A DNA stretch of 7,003 nucleotides from Chloroflexota bacterium (lineage in GTDB: Bacteria > Chloroflexota > Limnocylindria > QHBO01): NCBI GenBank assembly GCA_024636135.1, contig JAGXHP010000073.1, positions 1 through 7,003 of the forward strand, given 5' to 3'. Position numbers and translations under genes: made by a program. This document shows, piece by piece, positions 1-5,072 of the stretch. Within the stretch, counting starts at the first letter, position 1; each line of letters begins with the position of its first letter. The notes under the pieces are model-generated. The model was not told the DNA's origin. It made no database searches and saw only the letters and a program-made list of their open reading frames with translations.

Positions 1-276
1 GCCCTCGATCGGCTTCGACAGGTCCTTGAGGATCCGCACCTGCCCGGAGGTCTCGGTGCCGGCGTAGCTCGACACCTCCATGAGGTCGATGCTGGATGGC
101 AGATCCATGGCGCGCATCAGGTCGGCCAGGAAGACGAGCGATCCCTTGAGGACGCTGATCAGCACCGGATCGCGGCCGGTGTAGTCCGCGGTGAGCTGGG
201 CTCCGAGCTCGACGACCCGCGCCTCGATGGCATCGGCGTCGATGAGGACCTCCTCGACGTCGTCGTGCAGGCTCAT
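1..276 (-). CDS. hpt: Hypoxanthine phosphoribosyltransferase, N-terminal part (cut by window edge)
   Basis: Purine salvage enzyme of the cytosol: it joins hypoxanthine (often also guanine) to PRPP, giving IMP or GMP and pyrophosphate. The 92 visible residues match the N-terminal half of bacterial HPRT, which is usually about 180 residues. The segment PVLISVLKGSLVFLADLMR (about residues 37-55) carries the LKG(S) pyrophosphate-binding loop, and the stretch after DLMEVSSY (residues 64-71) with TSG and VRILKDL is the usual HPRT flexible-loop region. The PRPP-binding acidic motif lies beyond the left edge. The ATG at 276 has no Shine-Dalgarno sequence; it overlaps the TGA of the upstream minus-strand gene (ATGA), so translation is probably coupled to that gene. 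The family call is firm. Substrate range is not visible. Confidence 0.9.
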   Translation of the reverse strand, partial: MSLHDDVEEVLIDADAIEARVVELGAQLTADYTGRDPVLISVLKGSLVFLADLMRAMDLPSSIDLMEVSSYAGTETSGQVRILKDLSKPIEG

Positions 277-674
277 CGCGCGACGACCGGCCCGGCGCCC
301 GTCAGCGCGTGAGCCCCGTTGGCCGCGGCAACGTCGGTGAGGAAATCGAGGCGTCCGTACTTCAGCATCAGCGCCCGGAAGTCACGGGCGTAGAAGAGCT
401 TCACGCGGACCTCCGGGTACAGCTGCTTCATCCAGCGCAGCTTGCGATTCTTCTTGCGGACGAGCGACTGCTTGAGCGTCGTCAGCTCGACGTACAGGTC
501 GATCTCCGGCAGGTAGAAGTCGGGAGCGAACGACTCGATGACCTCGCCGTCGGCGTTCCAGCAGATGGGGAAGACGTCGGGTTCGTAGCGCCACGCGACA
601 CCGTAGTAGTCCAGGATCCTCGCCAGCTCCGCCTCGCTGTCGTGCGCGAAACGGGGTGGCGAGTCCGAGATCAT
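273..674 (-). CDS. Small conserved-type protein with PD-(D/E)XK nuclease-like motif, function unknown
   Basis: A 133-residue protein of unknown function, first gene of a two-gene unit with hpt, overlapping it by four bases (ATGA). The ATG at 674 is chosen because AGGTGG lies 8 nt upstream on the minus strand. Visible architecture: an N-terminal helix with acidic residues (SEAELARIL, 13-21), a strand with RYEPDVFP, then FAPDFYLPEIDLYVELTT (49-66), then a basic helix (KQSLVRKKNRKLRWMKQLYP, 68-87) and a final strand VRVKLFYARDF. A helix-borne Glu, then PD (51-52), then E63-x-T65 in a strand is the layout of the PD-(D/E)XK nuclease fold. The usual catalytic Lys of ExK is Thr here; Lys68 might substitute, or the protein may be a non-cleaving nucleic-acid binder. 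Fold assignment is an inference from motif spacing; that the gene is real is much surer. The frame stays open far upstream, but that part is antisense to rsmG and is not used. Confidence 0.75.
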   Translation of the reverse strand: MISDSPPRFAHDSEAELARILDYYGVAWRYEPDVFPICWNADGEVIESFAPDFYLPEIDLYVELTTLKQSLVRKKNRKLRWMKQLYPEVRVKLFYARDFRALMLKYGRLDFLTDVAAANGAHALTGAGPVVAR

Positions 675-734
675 GTGAGCCGCCACCTGACCTCGATCGT
701 AGCCTTCTGCGCAGTACCGGACGCCATCGACCCG

Positions 735-740
735 AGTATA
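735..740 (-). promoter_or_regulatory. Candidate -10 element for the minus-strand small-protein/hpt unit
   Basis: On the minus strand TATACT matches a sigma-A -10 hexamer at five of six positions and would give a leader of about 55 nt before the ATG at 674. No good -35 hexamer is found at 16-18 bp spacing. The upstream flank is occupied by the DnaA-box-like cluster. Confidence 0.3.
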
Positions 741-750
741 TCCGCGTGGG

Positions 751-808
751 TTATCCACAGTTCGCCGATGCTGGCGTGGATGGTGGATAACTCCCCTTGT
801 GATCCACA
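751..808. promoter_or_regulatory. Cluster of DnaA-box-like sites between divergent genes
   Basis: Positions 751-759 read TTATCCACA, a perfect DnaA box on the plus strand. Positions 782-790 read GGTGGATAA, a box on the minus strand with one mismatch. Positions 800-808 read TGATCCACA, a plus-strand box with one mismatch. A fourth, weaker minus-strand match with the core GTGGAT sits at 775-783. The outer two of the first three also form a perfect 8-bp inverted repeat (751-758 with 783-790). The site lies between the divergently transcribed hpt unit and rsmG. rsmG (gidB) is often close to the replication origin in bacteria. No dnaA, dnaN or long AT-rich unwinding region is in the window, so a regulatory DnaA site is at least as likely as an origin. 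Another repressor recognising the GTGGAT palindrome is possible. Confidence 0.55.
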
Positions 809-826
809 GCCGGGCGCTGGTAGGGT
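797..826 (+). promoter_or_regulatory. Candidate sigma-A promoter for rsmG
   Basis: TTGTGA (797-802), an 18-bp spacer and TAGGGT (821-826) resemble a housekeeping promoter. The -35 hexamer overlaps the third DnaA-like box at 800-808, so a protein bound there would compete with RNA polymerase. It would give a leader of about 120 nt before the TTG start at 955, containing the hairpin at 869-912. The match is moderate. Confidence 0.35.
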
Positions 827-868
827 CGAGGTCCTGCTTCTGCGGGTGACCAAGTACGGTAACCAGCC

Positions 869-912
869 GATGGTCGGGGCCGATGCGAGAGCCGGCCGCG
901 ACGCCGACCATC
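869..912 (+). other. Long stem-loop in the rsmG leader
   Basis: GATGGTCGG (869-877) and CCGACCATC (904-912) are a perfect 9-bp inverted repeat. Just inside, GGCCG (878-882) pairs with CGGCC (893-897), leaving a 10-nt loop and a one-sided 6-nt bulge (898-903). No U-run follows, so it does not look like an intrinsic terminator. It ends about 30 nt before the Shine-Dalgarno sequence of rsmG and may be a leader structure affecting stability or translation. GC-rich DNA yields chance stems, though 14 paired positions in 44 nt is more than usual. Confidence 0.4.
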
Positions 913-954
913 TGCTCGGGAAGACCGAAAGGACACTCGTCAGGAGCATTTCTC

Positions 955-1692
955 TTGTCCGACGCACGGATGGCGCGCGATGAGCTCGAGCGGCTGCTGG
1001 CCGCCGATGCGCCGACGATCGCAGCTTCGCTCGAGCCCCGGTTCTTCGACGCCGCCGAGCAATACGTCGACCTCCTGCTGAGCGCCAACGCGCGCCTCAA
1101 CCTCACGCGCATCGTCGAGCCGGCGGAGGTCGCGCGTCTCCACCTGCTCGATGCGCTCAGCGCGCTCCCGACCCTCGATGCGCTGCAGCCCGCCCGGGCG
1201 ATCGACATCGGCTCGGGCGGCGGCGTGCCCGGACTGGTCCTGGCCCTGGCCCGTCCCGAGGTGGCGTGGACCCTCGTCGACTCGGTCGGCAAGAAGGCCG
1301 ATGCGCTGCGTGCCATCGTGGAGGCACTCGGCATCGGCGGCGTCAGCATCCTGGCCGAGCGTGCCGAGGCGCTGGGCCACGACGTGCGCCATCGGGAGCT
1401 CCATGACGTCGCGACGGCGCGCGCCTGCGCCGCGCTCCCGGTCCTGGCGGAGTACGCCTTGCCGCTGGTCCGCCGGGGTGGCGCGGTGATCGCCTGGAAG
1501 GGCGCCATCTCGGCCCAGGAGCTGGAGATTGGACGGCGGGCCGCGGAAACGCTCGGGGGCCGAGCCACGGTCCGCGAGACGGGGATCGGTGTCCTCGGAC
1601 ACCATCGGCTGGTAGTGCTGGAAAAGGTGTCAGAGACGCCACACCGATTCCCTCGGCGCCCCGGCGAGCCTGCGCGTCGTCCCCTCGGCTGA
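955..1692 (+). CDS. rsmG: 16S rRNA (guanine-527-N7)-methyltransferase RsmG
   Basis: Cytosolic SAM-dependent enzyme that methylates N7 of G527 in the 530 loop of 16S rRNA; its loss is known in several bacteria to give low-level streptomycin resistance. The 245-residue product shows the family pattern: an N-terminal helical part with RLNLTRI (47-53), the SAM-binding motif I AIDIGSGGGVPG (82-93), LVDSVGKKADALR (107-119) ending strand 2, VATARACAALPVLAEYALPLVRRGG (152-176), and IAWKG (179-183) near the C-terminal strands. Start choice: TTG at 955 has AGGAG 8 nt upstream (942-946). The ATG at 970 lacks a properly spaced ribosome site, and the in-frame ATG at 883 lies in a hairpin loop. About 20 C-terminal residues are Arg/Pro-rich and probably disordered. 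Unlike the common arrangement, mnmG and parAB are not its visible neighbours; it stands alone beside a phosphoesterase. Confidence 0.93.
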   Translation: MSDARMARDELERLLAADAPTIAASLEPRFFDAAEQYVDLLLSANARLNLTRIVEPAEVARLHLLDALSALPTLDALQPARAIDIGSGGGVPGLVLALARPEVAWTLVDSVGKKADALRAIVEALGIGGVSILAERAEALGHDVRHRELHDVATARACAALPVLAEYALPLVRRGGAVIAWKGAISAQELEIGRRAAETLGGRATVRETGIGVLGHHRLVVLEKVSETPHRFPRRPGEPARRPLG

Positions 1693-1699
1693 GCGTCGG

Positions 1700-1705
1700 T
1701 ATACT
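1700..1705 (+). promoter_or_regulatory. -10 element of a probably leaderless promoter
   Basis: TATACT lies 10 bp before the ATG at 1716, so transcription would begin within a few bases of the start codon. No -35 hexamer is convincing, and no Shine-Dalgarno sequence lies between rsmG and this ATG. This agrees with a leaderless mRNA made from inside the 23-bp intergenic gap. Confidence 0.45.
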
Positions 1706-1715
1706 CCGCAGTCGC

Positions 1716-2450
1716 ATGCGCATCGCCGTCCTGTCGGACATCCACGCCAACCTGCCCGCCCTTGAGTCGGTCCGCGCCGATTTCGGCACGGTCGACCAGG
1801 TCTGGGTGCTCGGCGACATCGTGGGCTACGGGCCGCAGCCCAACGAGGTCATCGCCGAGCTCCAGGCCATGGGCGCCCGCAGCGTCCTGGGCAACCACGA
1901 CGGCGCGGCGATCGCCACGGTCGACCCGGCGTACTTCAACCCTGATGCGCGGGCCGCGATCGAGTGGACGGCGGGCACGCTTGACGAGAACGCCCGGTCG
2001 TACCTCGCCACCCTTCCCGAGGTGCGGCGCGATGGAGAGCTGACCGCGGTGCACGGCTCACCGCGCGATCCGATCTGGGAGTACATCACCAGCCCGGGGA
2101 TCGCGGCGGCCAACTTCGAGCACTTCGAGACTCGGCTGTGCCTGTTCGGTCACACCCACCTCCCGATCGCCTATCGGCTGACCGAGGACGGCATCGAGGT
2201 CAGCCCCGGTCTGCCCGGCGAAGCGGTGACCATCGGCAACGCTCGTGCGCTGCTCAACCCGGGAAGCGTCGGTCAGCCTCGCGATGGCCTCCCGGAGGCG
2301 GCCTACGGCATGCTCGAGCTGGACGTGAGCGTGGAGGACGCCACCATGAGCTTTCATCGCGTCCGCTACGACATCGAACGTACGCAACGCCTCATGCGAG
2401 ATGTCGGCCTGCCGCCGCGGCTCGCGGAGCGCCTCAGCTACGGACGCTGA
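1716..2450 (+). CDS. Calcineurin-like metallophosphoesterase (YfcE/MJ0936-type)
   Basis: A 244-residue cytosolic two-metal phosphoesterase. All motifs of the superfamily are visible in order: SDIH (metal ligands D8 and H10), GDIVGYGP (D34), GNHD (N60, H61, D62), the histidine of AVHGSP (H113) and GHTH (H146, H148), followed by LLNPGSVGQPRDG (179-191), typical of the YfcE/MJ0936 branch. Family members hydrolyse phosphodiesters such as bis-pNPP or 2',3'-cyclic nucleotides in vitro; the true substrate cannot be read from sequence. No signal peptide or membrane segment is seen. It starts 23 bp after rsmG stops, with its own TATACT element and no ribosome-binding site. The C-terminal 30 residues form an amphipathic helical tail after the core. 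The family call is firm, the physiological role unknown. Confidence 0.9.
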   Translation: MRIAVLSDIHANLPALESVRADFGTVDQVWVLGDIVGYGPQPNEVIAELQAMGARSVLGNHDGAAIATVDPAYFNPDARAAIEWTAGTLDENARSYLATLPEVRRDGELTAVHGSPRDPIWEYITSPGIAAANFEHFETRLCLFGHTHLPIAYRLTEDGIEVSPGLPGEAVTIGNARALLNPGSVGQPRDGLPEAAYGMLELDVSVEDATMSFHRVRYDIERTQRLMRDVGLPPRLAERLSYGR

Positions 2451-2470
2451 GCCAGGGTGCAATCCGACCG

Positions 2471-2499
2471 TTCGCATCCCCTTCCCCGGGCCGTAGGAT
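2471..2499 (+). promoter_or_regulatory. Candidate promoter of the usp-RCK operon
   Basis: TTCGCA (2471-2476), a 17-bp spacer and TAGGAT (2494-2499) resemble a sigma-A promoter and place the transcription start only a few bases before the ATG at 2509. The same TAGGA could instead be read as a Shine-Dalgarno sequence (10 nt from the ATG) if transcription runs through from the phosphoesterase gene. The sequence alone does not decide between these. Confidence 0.35.
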
Positions 2500-2508
2500 A
2501 GCCGCGCC

Positions 2509-3000
2509 ATGGCCTTCTTCCGACGCGGCGAGAAACCTGCTTCCTCCTTCGAGTACGCCCGGATCCTCGTGCCGCTGCTGGGCGTGGACGAGGTCGATGA
2601 TCCGGCGCTCAAGGTCGCAGCGGTCCTGCTTGCCGGGCGGAACGACACCGAGGTTTCGCTGTTGCACGTCATCGAGGTCCCGTTCGACCAGACCCTCGAT
2701 CGCGAGAACGACGAGGCCGTCGCCGCCGCCGATGAGGTCCTCTCGCGCGCCGAGGCCGTGCTCGTCGAGCGCGGGATCGCGGTACGCACGAGCACCGTCC
2801 AGGCACGAGCCGCCGGTCCCGCCATCGTGGACGATGCGAACGAGCTCGGCGCCGATCTCCTCCTCATGGGACTTCGCTACAAGAAGCGATTCGGGGGACA
2901 ATGGGATGCGGGCCGAACCGTCCCGTACGTGATGCGCAACTCGACCGCGCCGGTGTGGTGCCTGCGGGCCGAGACGAAGGAGCTGGCACACACACCATGA
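2509..3000 (+). CDS. UspA-like universal stress domain protein
   Basis: A 163-residue single-domain protein with the Usp alpha/beta pattern: first strand ARILVPLLG (17-25), second strand EVSLLHVIEVP (48-58), a long helix ADEVLSRAEAVLVERGI (74-90), strand AVRTSTVQA, helix and strand AIVDDANELGADLLLMG (105-121), and last strand NSTAPVWCLR (144-153). The ATP-binding Usp consensus G-2x-G-9x-G(S/T) is only loosely kept: the region GLRYKKRFGGQWDAGRTVPYV (121-141) has glycines but not the standard spacing, so nucleotide binding is uncertain. The stop codon overlaps the ATG of the next gene (ATGA), so it is first in an overlapping operon with two RCK proteins. Usp-like domains occur beside or fused to APC-type transporters, so a sensory role in ion or amino-acid transport is a fair inference. 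Confidence 0.82.
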   Translation: MAFFRRGEKPASSFEYARILVPLLGVDEVDDPALKVAAVLLAGRNDTEVSLLHVIEVPFDQTLDRENDEAVAAADEVLSRAEAVLVERGIAVRTSTVQARAAGPAIVDDANELGADLLLMGLRYKKRFGGQWDAGRTVPYVMRNSTAPVWCLRAETKELAHTP

Positions 3001-3566
3001 GGGTCATCATCATCGGCTGCGGAAGAGTCGGGGCGCGGGTCGCCGCCGAGCTCGATGTCCGCGGCGAGAACGTCACCGTCATCGACATCAGCCCGCGGGC
3101 CTTCAGCCGGCTTCCCACGACGTTCGGCGGCGAGACGGTGCGCGGCAATGGGACGGACGAGGACGTCGTCCGCTCCGCCGGCGCCGAGCAGGCGGACCTC
3201 GTCATGGCGCTGACGGAGGGTGACAATCGCAACGCATTGGCCGCCCAGCTGGCGAAGCACACCTTCGGCGTGCCGCGCGTGATCGCGAAGATCAACGACC
3301 CCCTGCGCGGCGAAGCGTATCGGGCCCTCGGAGTCGAAACCATCTGCCGCACGATCATCCTGGGCGACGCCCTGGTCGTCGCCGCCCAAGAGGGCGCGGA
3401 GGCCACGAACGGCTTCGTCGAGGCGGCGACGGCCGAGCCGCGTCGCATCGCGCCCGGCCCGGGCGCCACGCCCATCGAGGAGGTGACGCCGCAGACCTCG
3501 CCGGACGATCCGGAAGGCCATGACGCCACCATCGTGCAGCCGACCGACGGCCGCGGGGGCCTGTGA
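2997..3566 (+). CDS. TrkA-like RCK N-domain protein, no C-domain
   Basis: A 189-residue cytosolic regulator of the K+-transport RCK/KTN family. The N-terminal Rossmann fold (1 to about 130) has GCGRVG (7-12) and the strand-2 acid D30 (VTVID), typical of NAD(H) binding, then ALTEGDNRNALAAQLAK (71-87) and VPRVIAKINDP (92-102). Instead of a TrkA_C domain, the last 50 residues are a Pro/Gly/Glu-rich, probably disordered tail. The start at 2997 is set by the ATGA overlap with the usp gene; AAGGAG lies 14 nt upstream, a wide spacing. It precedes a second RCK protein, an arrangement like the adjacent TrkA-like pair ceoB/ceoC of mycobacteria. Such proteins gate Trk/Ktr-type or other K+ transporters in response to nucleotides; no transporter is visible here. 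Confidence 0.88.
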   Translation: MRVIIIGCGRVGARVAAELDVRGENVTVIDISPRAFSRLPTTFGGETVRGNGTDEDVVRSAGAEQADLVMALTEGDNRNALAAQLAKHTFGVPRVIAKINDPLRGEAYRALGVETICRTIILGDALVVAAQEGAEATNGFVEAATAEPRRIAPGPGATPIEEVTPQTSPDDPEGHDATIVQPTDGRGGL

Positions 3567-4225
3567 TGTACGTCGTGGTCGTCGGTGGCGGAAACGTCGG
3601 GTATTACCTCACCAAGGAGCTCCTGGCGGCGGGCCACGAGGTCGTCGTGATCGAGGAGGACCAGGGTCGCGCGCGCCAGATCGCGGACGAGCTCGGCAGC
3701 ATCGTGGTCGCGAACGACGGCTGCGAGGGTCGCTACCAGGCGGAGGCCGGCATGGCGCGCGCCGACGTCATGGCGGCGGTGACGGGCGATGACGCGGTCA
3801 ACCTGGCCGCGTGCCAGATCGCGAAGATGCGCTTCAACGTTCCCCGAGCGATCGCCCGCATCAACGATCCGAAGAACGAGAAGCTGTTCCGCGACCTCGC
3901 GATCGACGAGACGGTCAGCCCGACCCGAGCGATCCTGGGCGTGATCGAGCACGAGATTCCGATCCACGACCTCCTCCACCTGGCCGAGCTCGAGGGTGGT
4001 GGCGTGCAGATCGTCGAAGCCCAACTCGACGCCGACTCGCCGGCCATCGGCCGCGAGCTGCGCGAGCTCAACCTGCCGGAGGGAAGCAGCGTCGCGGTCC
4101 TCATCCGGGATGAGCGTGCACAGTCCCCCCGATCTGACACGCGCCTGCGGACCGGCGACAAGGTCCTGGCGGTGACCTCGCCGGAGGGCGAGGCGGAGCT
4201 TCGGCGCCTGCTCATCGGCGAGTGA
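3566..4225 (+). CDS. TrkA-like RCK protein with N and C domains
   Basis: A 219-residue K+-uptake regulator-type protein. RCK_N: GGGNVG (7-12), the strand-2 acid E30 in VVVIEED, AVTGDDAVNLAACQIAK (71-87) and VPRAIARINDPKNEKLF (92-108). RCK_C: about 135-219, with IVEAQLDADSPAIGRELRELNLPEG (149-173) and LRTGDKVLAVTSPEGEAELRRLL (194-216), the domain that binds a small ligand in other family members. It shares the pattern VPRxIAxINDP with its neighbour, so the two probably arose by duplication and may form a mixed assembly. The ATG at 3566 overlaps the previous stop by one base (TGATG); a GTG at 3563 is a possible start one codon earlier. GGGGG at 3555-3559 can act as a weak ribosome site. Confidence 0.9.
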   Translation: MYVVVVGGGNVGYYLTKELLAAGHEVVVIEEDQGRARQIADELGSIVVANDGCEGRYQAEAGMARADVMAAVTGDDAVNLAACQIAKMRFNVPRAIARINDPKNEKLFRDLAIDETVSPTRAILGVIEHEIPIHDLLHLAELEGGGVQIVEAQLDADSPAIGRELRELNLPEGSSVAVLIRDERAQSPRSDTRLRTGDKVLAVTSPEGEAELRRLLIGE

Positions 4226-4971
4226 CCGGGCCCGAGCCGGGGGCTGTCCTGCGCGCCGCGCTGGTCGCCTGGGGTCTCGGGCACCTGCTCATCGGGCGAC
4301 GCGCCCTTGGGGTCGGCCTCCTGGCCGCCGAGATCGGGGCGGTCGCATTGGTGTGGTGGCTGACGACCGGCCTGGCTGATACCAGCGCGTATCTCATTCC
4401 GTTCCTCGCCGGATCGGCCTTCATCGTCGCCTGGGCGTGGCAGGCGGTGAACGCCTACCAGGCGGCGCACGTGATGCGCATCGCCCGCCCGCCCACGCCG
4501 GAGCGCTCGCCGGCGGCCGCGATCGCCTGGTTGAGCCTTCCGCTCCTTGTCTGGGGCAGCGGGTTCTGGCTCATCGGCGCGCACGCGGCCACACCCGCGG
4601 CCGTCGTCGACAGTTTCGTGACCGAGTGGAGCGCAGGCGAGCTCGGCCCGTCGTGGCCCGCTCGGGTGCGGACCCAGGCGGGAATTGCCGAGCGCTCGCT
4701 CGGGACGGCCGACGACCGCTTCCGCGACCTGCGGATCACCGTGACCGACGAGCGGGATGGCCGCGCCACCGCGGTCGCGGAGTCGATTCACTACGAGCGA
4801 CGGCCGACGAGCTTCCTGTGGGTCTTCCCGGGAAGCGAGCTGATTCCCGTCCGTGATGACGAGGTGCTGGCCCTCGAGCTGCGGGCCGAGCCGGTCGCCC
4901 TGCCCGTCATCGGCGGATTCGGCGCCGTGCGCTGGGCCATCGTGGGCGCGGAAGCGGCTTCGGGAACCTGA
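4222..4971 (+). CDS. Four-helix membrane protein with soluble C-terminal domain, function unknown
   Basis: A 249-residue protein I cannot assign. Hydrophobic segments at about 8-24, 27-50, 57-77 and 97-120 are likely membrane helices. The first two frame WGLGHLLIGRRALGVGLL (17-34), reminiscent of the short-hairpin G-x-GH-(x)-G-R-x-G motif of TM2-like and other small membrane proteins. After helix four comes a region of about 125 residues with no further clear helix (AVVDSFVTEWSAGELGPSW onward), strand-rich by eye and likely extracytoplasmic if the N-terminus is inside. The GTG start overlaps the preceding TGA (GTGA), so it is translationally coupled to the RCK pair and may be the membrane partner of that module. 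It has none of the selectivity-filter repeats of Trk/Ktr or the ten-plus helices of APC transporters. Confidence 0.75.
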   Translation: MTGPEPGAVLRAALVAWGLGHLLIGRRALGVGLLAAEIGAVALVWWLTTGLADTSAYLIPFLAGSAFIVAWAWQAVNAYQAAHVMRIARPPTPERSPAAAIAWLSLPLLVWGSGFWLIGAHAATPAAVVDSFVTEWSAGELGPSWPARVRTQAGIAERSLGTADDRFRDLRITVTDERDGRATAVAESIHYERRPTSFLWVFPGSELIPVRDDEVLALELRAEPVALPVIGGFGAVRWAIVGAEAASGT

Positions 4972-4985
4972 TCCCTGTCACATAC

Positions 4986-5006
4986 CTTGACAACACCATT
5001 GTCAGG
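4986..5006. promoter_or_regulatory. HAIR-like inverted repeat, candidate HspR operator
   Basis: CTTGACA, seven bases, then TGTCAGG: an imperfect 7-7-7 inverted repeat (six of seven positions symmetric), containing the perfect repeat TGACAA-N5-TTGTCA at 4988-5004. The known HspR operator HAIR is CTTGAGT-N7-ACTCAAG. The left arm shares CTTGA and the right arm TCA with a final G, with identical 7-base spacing. It covers the -35 hexamer of the hsp20 promoter, an ideal place for repression. An hspR gene lies two genes into the same operon. The role is an inference from these points together. Confidence 0.6.
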
Positions 5007-5015
5007 GTTTATGGT
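4987..5015 (+). promoter_or_regulatory. Sigma-A promoter of hsp20-hspR-lon
   Basis: A perfect -35 TTGACA (4987-4992), a 17-bp spacer and TATGGT (5010-5015, four of six to TATAAT). It is the best promoter match in the window. Transcription would start near 5022, giving a leader of about 64 nt before the hsp20 ATG. It starts only 15 bp after the preceding membrane-protein gene stops. Confidence 0.75.
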
Positions 5016-5024
5016 CCCGCCATG

Positions 5025-5046
5025 GACACACCAATCGTGGTGTGTC
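5025..5046 (+). other. Perfect 9-bp hairpin at the 5' end of the hsp20 leader
   Basis: GACACACCA (5025-5033) and TGGTGTGTC (5038-5046) pair perfectly around the loop ATCG. The predicted transcription start is just before it, so the mRNA would begin with this hairpin, as in 5'-stabilised messages. As DNA it could alternatively be a second regulator site. No U-run follows. Confidence 0.5.
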
Positions 5047-5048
5047 GA

Positions 5049-5072
5049 CTCGAGAACAAGCGTTTTCGTGAG
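5049..5072 (+). other. Bulged stem-loop reaching the hsp20 Shine-Dalgarno, candidate RNA thermometer
   Basis: GAGAAC (5052-5057) pairs with GTTTTC (5062-5067, one G-U) around loop AAGC. After a 2-nt bulge (5068-5069), CTC (5049-5051) pairs with GAG (5070-5072), the first half of the Shine-Dalgarno GAGGTGA (5070-5076). A short, AU-rich, bulged stem partly covering the ribosome site before a small heat-shock gene fits the general plan of RNA thermometers, but the sequence matches no named class (neither FourU nor ROSE). Folded by hand. Confidence 0.35.

Noticed and set aside
751..808. Complete replication origin oriC
   Set aside because: Only three or four boxes, no clear AT-rich unwinding element, and no dnaA, dnaN or parAB in the window; kept only as a DnaA-box cluster.
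869..912. Intrinsic terminator before rsmG
   Set aside because: A stem is present but no T-run follows, and rsmG would lie downstream without another good promoter.
883..954. N-terminal extension of RsmG from the ATG at 883
   Set aside because: The ATG lies in the loop of a stem-loop without a ribosome site, and the extra residues do not resemble RsmG; TTG at 955 has AGGAG at 8 nt.
675..2054. Long minus-strand open frame continuing upstream of the small protein at 273-674
   Set aside because: It is antisense to rsmG and the phosphoesterase start, with Arg/Ser/Pro-rich low-complexity translation; only the part from the ATG at 674 has sensible composition and a ribosome site.
2864..4791. Long minus-strand open frames opposite the RCK and membrane-protein genes
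   Set aside because: The plus strand carries clear RCK motifs, and the antisense products show no recognisable domain.
5022..5024. ATG near the predicted transcription start as a leaderless start of a longer Hsp20
   Set aside because: It is not in the hsp20 frame with a continuous open path that makes sense, and the ATG at 5086 has a strong, well-spaced ribosome site.
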